This document shows positions 6,812 through 7,993 of a stretch of 7,993 bases of DNA, piece by piece. The translations under genes were made by a program, and so were the position numbers. Source of the DNA: an uncultured Treponema sp. Its GTDB lineage: Bacteria > Spirochaetota > Spirochaetia > Treponematales > Treponemataceae. Location of the stretch: the NCBI GenBank assembly GCA_937901865.1, contig CALDID010000154.1, positions 1 to 7,993 on the forward strand, read 5' to 3'. Position 1 is the first letter of the stretch. Every line of letters starts with the position of its first letter. Below the pieces are notes generated by a model, which was not told the DNA's origin, did no database searches, and saw only the letters and a program-made list of their open reading frames with translations.

Positions 6812-7707
6812 TGTTCTACTCCAGTAGTATCAGGAAGTGCATATTTTATCTCCACTACATCAACTTGCTTAGCAACACTATCAGCTAAAAACAAATCATA
6901 GATAATCGGCAACAGTAAAAAAGCAAATGCCTGAGTTGCATAAAGCAAATACATATATAAAAAACTAAAAAACGATGAAAACAAAGAAAGCATTGCAGAT
7001 TTGCTTTTTAGTGAAATTTGCGTAAAAAAGAACATAACAGCCCATACAATAAGTATTGTAACAATTCTTTTTCCCATCACTTTAAATACAATCTTAAAAA
7101 AGAGTTTTTTTCTACCTTTTAGCAGCGCAAAATTTCTTTTAAATACTCCTTTTTGCTTTTCAGGTTCGTTTGCCAAAAGATACCAAACAAACGTCCACGG
7201 AAATAGGCTCAACACAAGCAAGCACAAAAAAAACAATACAATGAATGCCGTACCAGTCATTACGCCAACCTTATTAAACAACACTACTGAAAGAGGCGTA
7301 AAGAAAAACCATATCGCCAAAAAGAGCGCACAAACAACCGTAAGTAATACCGCAAAGAACAATGCATATTTTGCAACATCACGCCATTTTCTAAATCCAA
7401 TAAATAAATAGCCAATGGTAACATATTCTTTTCTAGCCATTCGCAACGTCATTACGGAAAGCCCATAGTACAACAACATTACAGCAGTCAGCATACCAAT
7501 ACTTATCAGCAAACTCATTGCAAGCGTTAGAATAAGCGGCGTTGAAAGGGAGAGAACAACGACTAATTTCGAGCAAAATAAAGTGATAATAGTTTCAATT
7601 ATATTAAACACAAACAATGTTATCATAATCTTGTTTATGTTTTTTCTAGCACAAAAGAACAGCTGTTTTAAAGCACTGTTGATTATCTTTTCATCTCTTT
7701 CATTCAT
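6808..7707 (-). CDS. Six-helix integral membrane protein of unknown function
   Basis: I do not recognise a characterised family. The 299-residue product is very hydrophobic, with about six membrane segments near residues 27-45, 57-82, 111-137, 149-178, 214-230 and 241-270. A basic loop (about 186-213, rich in Lys and Arg) separates segments four and five and is probably cytoplasmic by the positive-inside rule. The N-terminus (MNERDEKIIN) is charged with no cleavable signal peptide, and the last about 25 residues are a polar tail. Size and helix pattern resemble DUF975-type predicted membrane proteins, but no motif confirms this. There are no obvious catalytic or transporter motifs. The ATG at 7707 has a modest GTGAG sequence about six bases upstream. 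It is the first gene of the cluster and overlaps the yigZ start by four bases. Confidence 0.85.
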   Translation of the reverse strand: MNERDEKIINSALKQLFFCARKNINKIMITLFVFNIIETIITLFCSKLVVVLSLSTPLILTLAMSLLISIGMLTAVMLLYYGLSVMTLRMARKEYVTIGYLFIGFRKWRDVAKYALFFAVLLTVVCALFLAIWFFFTPLSVVLFNKVGVMTGTAFIVLFFLCLLVLSLFPWTFVWYLLANEPEKQKGVFKRNFALLKGRKKLFFKIVFKVMGKRIVTILIVWAVMFFFTQISLKSKSAMLSLFSSFFSFLYMYLLYATQAFAFLLLPIIYDLFLADSVAKQVDVVEIKYALPDTTGVEQ

Positions 7708-7762
7708 ACGTTCTCACATCATAAATGTAAAATCAATAAAATACAAGCAGTCTTTTCTTGAA

Positions 7763-7800
7763 CATACAAATGATTTTCAAAGATGTTATAAGATTGTATG
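7763..7800 (+). repeat. Perfect 7-bp inverted repeat around a candidate -10 box
   Basis: CATACAA (7763-7769) and TTGTATG (7794-7800) are exact inverted arms 24 bases apart, upstream of the membrane protein gene. They enclose the candidate -10 box at 7785-7790. This could be a regulator site, but arms this short in AT-rich DNA can arise by chance. Confidence 0.3.
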
Positions 7801-7813
7801 ATTTCTCTAAAAA
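7785..7813 (-). promoter_or_regulatory. Candidate promoter of the three-gene cluster
   Basis: On the minus strand TATAAC (7785-7790, five of six -10 bases) is preceded by a 17-base spacer and TTTTTA (7808-7813, three of six -35 bases). A start near 7778 would leave about 70 untranslated bases before the ATG at 7707. A second match, TTGTAT with 17-base spacing to TATGAT just before the ATG, would leave almost no leader and is less likely given the GTGAG ribosome site. Confidence 0.3.
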
Positions 7814-7891
7814 CTATCATACTCACCAGCTCTTCACAGTCACTTTACCATAAGTTATATGCATTAAAGATGTGAGCAAATATGCAATAAG

Positions 7892-7908
7892 AGGGGCAGT
7901 AAGCCCCT
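7892..7908 (-). terminator. GC-rich hairpin, possible terminator of the gene entering from the right
   Basis: AGGGGC (7892-7897) and GCCCCT (7903-7908) form a perfect 6-bp stem with a 5-base loop, easily the most GC-rich element of this spacer. It lies about 40 bases after the possible stop at 7948-7950 in the minus direction. The following minus-strand bases (CTTATTGCAT) are only moderately T-rich, so it may be a weak terminator or another RNA structure. Confidence 0.5.
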
Positions 7909-7909
7909 A

Positions 7910-7943
7910 TTTCACATTTCGCAAAACAGGGACTTTCACATTT
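7910..7943 (+). repeat. Direct repeat TTTCACATTT, two copies
   Basis: The 10-base sequence TTTCACATTT occurs at 7910-7919 and again at 7934-7943, with start points 24 bases apart, between the GC-rich hairpin and the possible gene tail at 7948. No function is evident; tandem sites for a DNA-binding protein and chance are both possible. Confidence 0.45.
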
Positions 7944-7947
7944 TATG

Positions 7948-7993
7948 CTATTTTAATAGCTCTGCAATTTCTGCTCTCTTCCAACGGAGTGCC
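7948..7993 (-). CDS. Possible C-terminal tail of a gene entering from the right
   Basis: One minus-strand frame reads ALRWKRAEIAELLK and stops at TAG (7948-7950). The residues look like an amphipathic, charged protein end rather than noise; the EIAELLK ending is reminiscent of the second helix of ankyrin-type repeats, but 14 residues cannot assign a family. A GC-rich hairpin about 40 bases further on would suit as its terminator. The other two minus-strand frames also stop within a few codons, so the choice rests on residue character and is tentative. Confidence 0.35.
   Translation of the reverse strand, partial: ALRWKRAEIAELLK

Noticed and set aside
7001..7411. A 136-codon open frame on the plus strand opposite the membrane protein gene
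   Set aside because: It is the reverse complement of hydrophobic codons, giving a Lys/Asn/Thr-rich translation with no domain and no good ribosome site.
1..7993. A novel defence or mobile system spanning the window
   Set aside because: The genes are a metabolic enzyme, a lone helicase and a small conserved-type cluster, each with separate transcription signals. No nuclease, methyltransferase, integrase, transposase or CRISPR-like array is present.

Overview
The window is AT-rich bacterial chromosomal DNA in which every gene I can support lies on the minus strand. There are five clear protein genes and one possible gene tail. The contents suggest a low-GC, fermentative, anaerobic or facultative bacterium, because a glycyl-radical pyruvate formate-lyase is present. 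A host-associated spirochaete such as Treponema, or a Firmicute, would fit. This is a weak impression, since no marker gene here settles the taxonomy.

Layout, in the direction of transcription (right to left). At 7948-7993 there may be the last 14 codons of a gene that enters from the right, followed by a GC-rich hairpin at 7892-7908. A gene-poor gap of about 240 bases (7708-7947) holds short repeats and a candidate promoter. Next comes a compact three-gene cluster: a six-helix membrane protein (6808-7707), a YigZ/IMPACT-family protein (6218-6811) whose GTG start overlaps the preceding stop codon, and a histidine-phosphatase-superfamily protein (5417-6199) after an 18-base gap. A hairpin at 5281-5317 probably ends this unit. 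It sits against, and partly overlaps, the best candidate promoter for pflB.

pflB (2741-5122) appears to be a single-gene unit. It has a strong Shine-Dalgarno sequence, a leader of roughly 150 bases, an imperfect dyad upstream of the promoter that could be an operator, and a textbook intrinsic terminator at 2661-2692. Its activating enzyme is not adjacent. To its left is a large SNF2-family helicase gene (1-2487). It has its own sigma70-like promoter and is cut off by the window edge after helicase motif IV.

The genes do not form an obvious single pathway. PflB makes acetyl-CoA and formate from pyruvate. The helicase is a double-stranded DNA translocase of unknown job. The three-gene cluster combines a probable translation- or stress-related protein (YigZ) with a membrane protein and a phosphatase-like enzyme of unknown substrate. 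I found no tRNA, rRNA, CRISPR array, transposase or phage gene, and no convincing new multi-gene system. The points most worth a second look are regulatory architecture and a few unusual residues.
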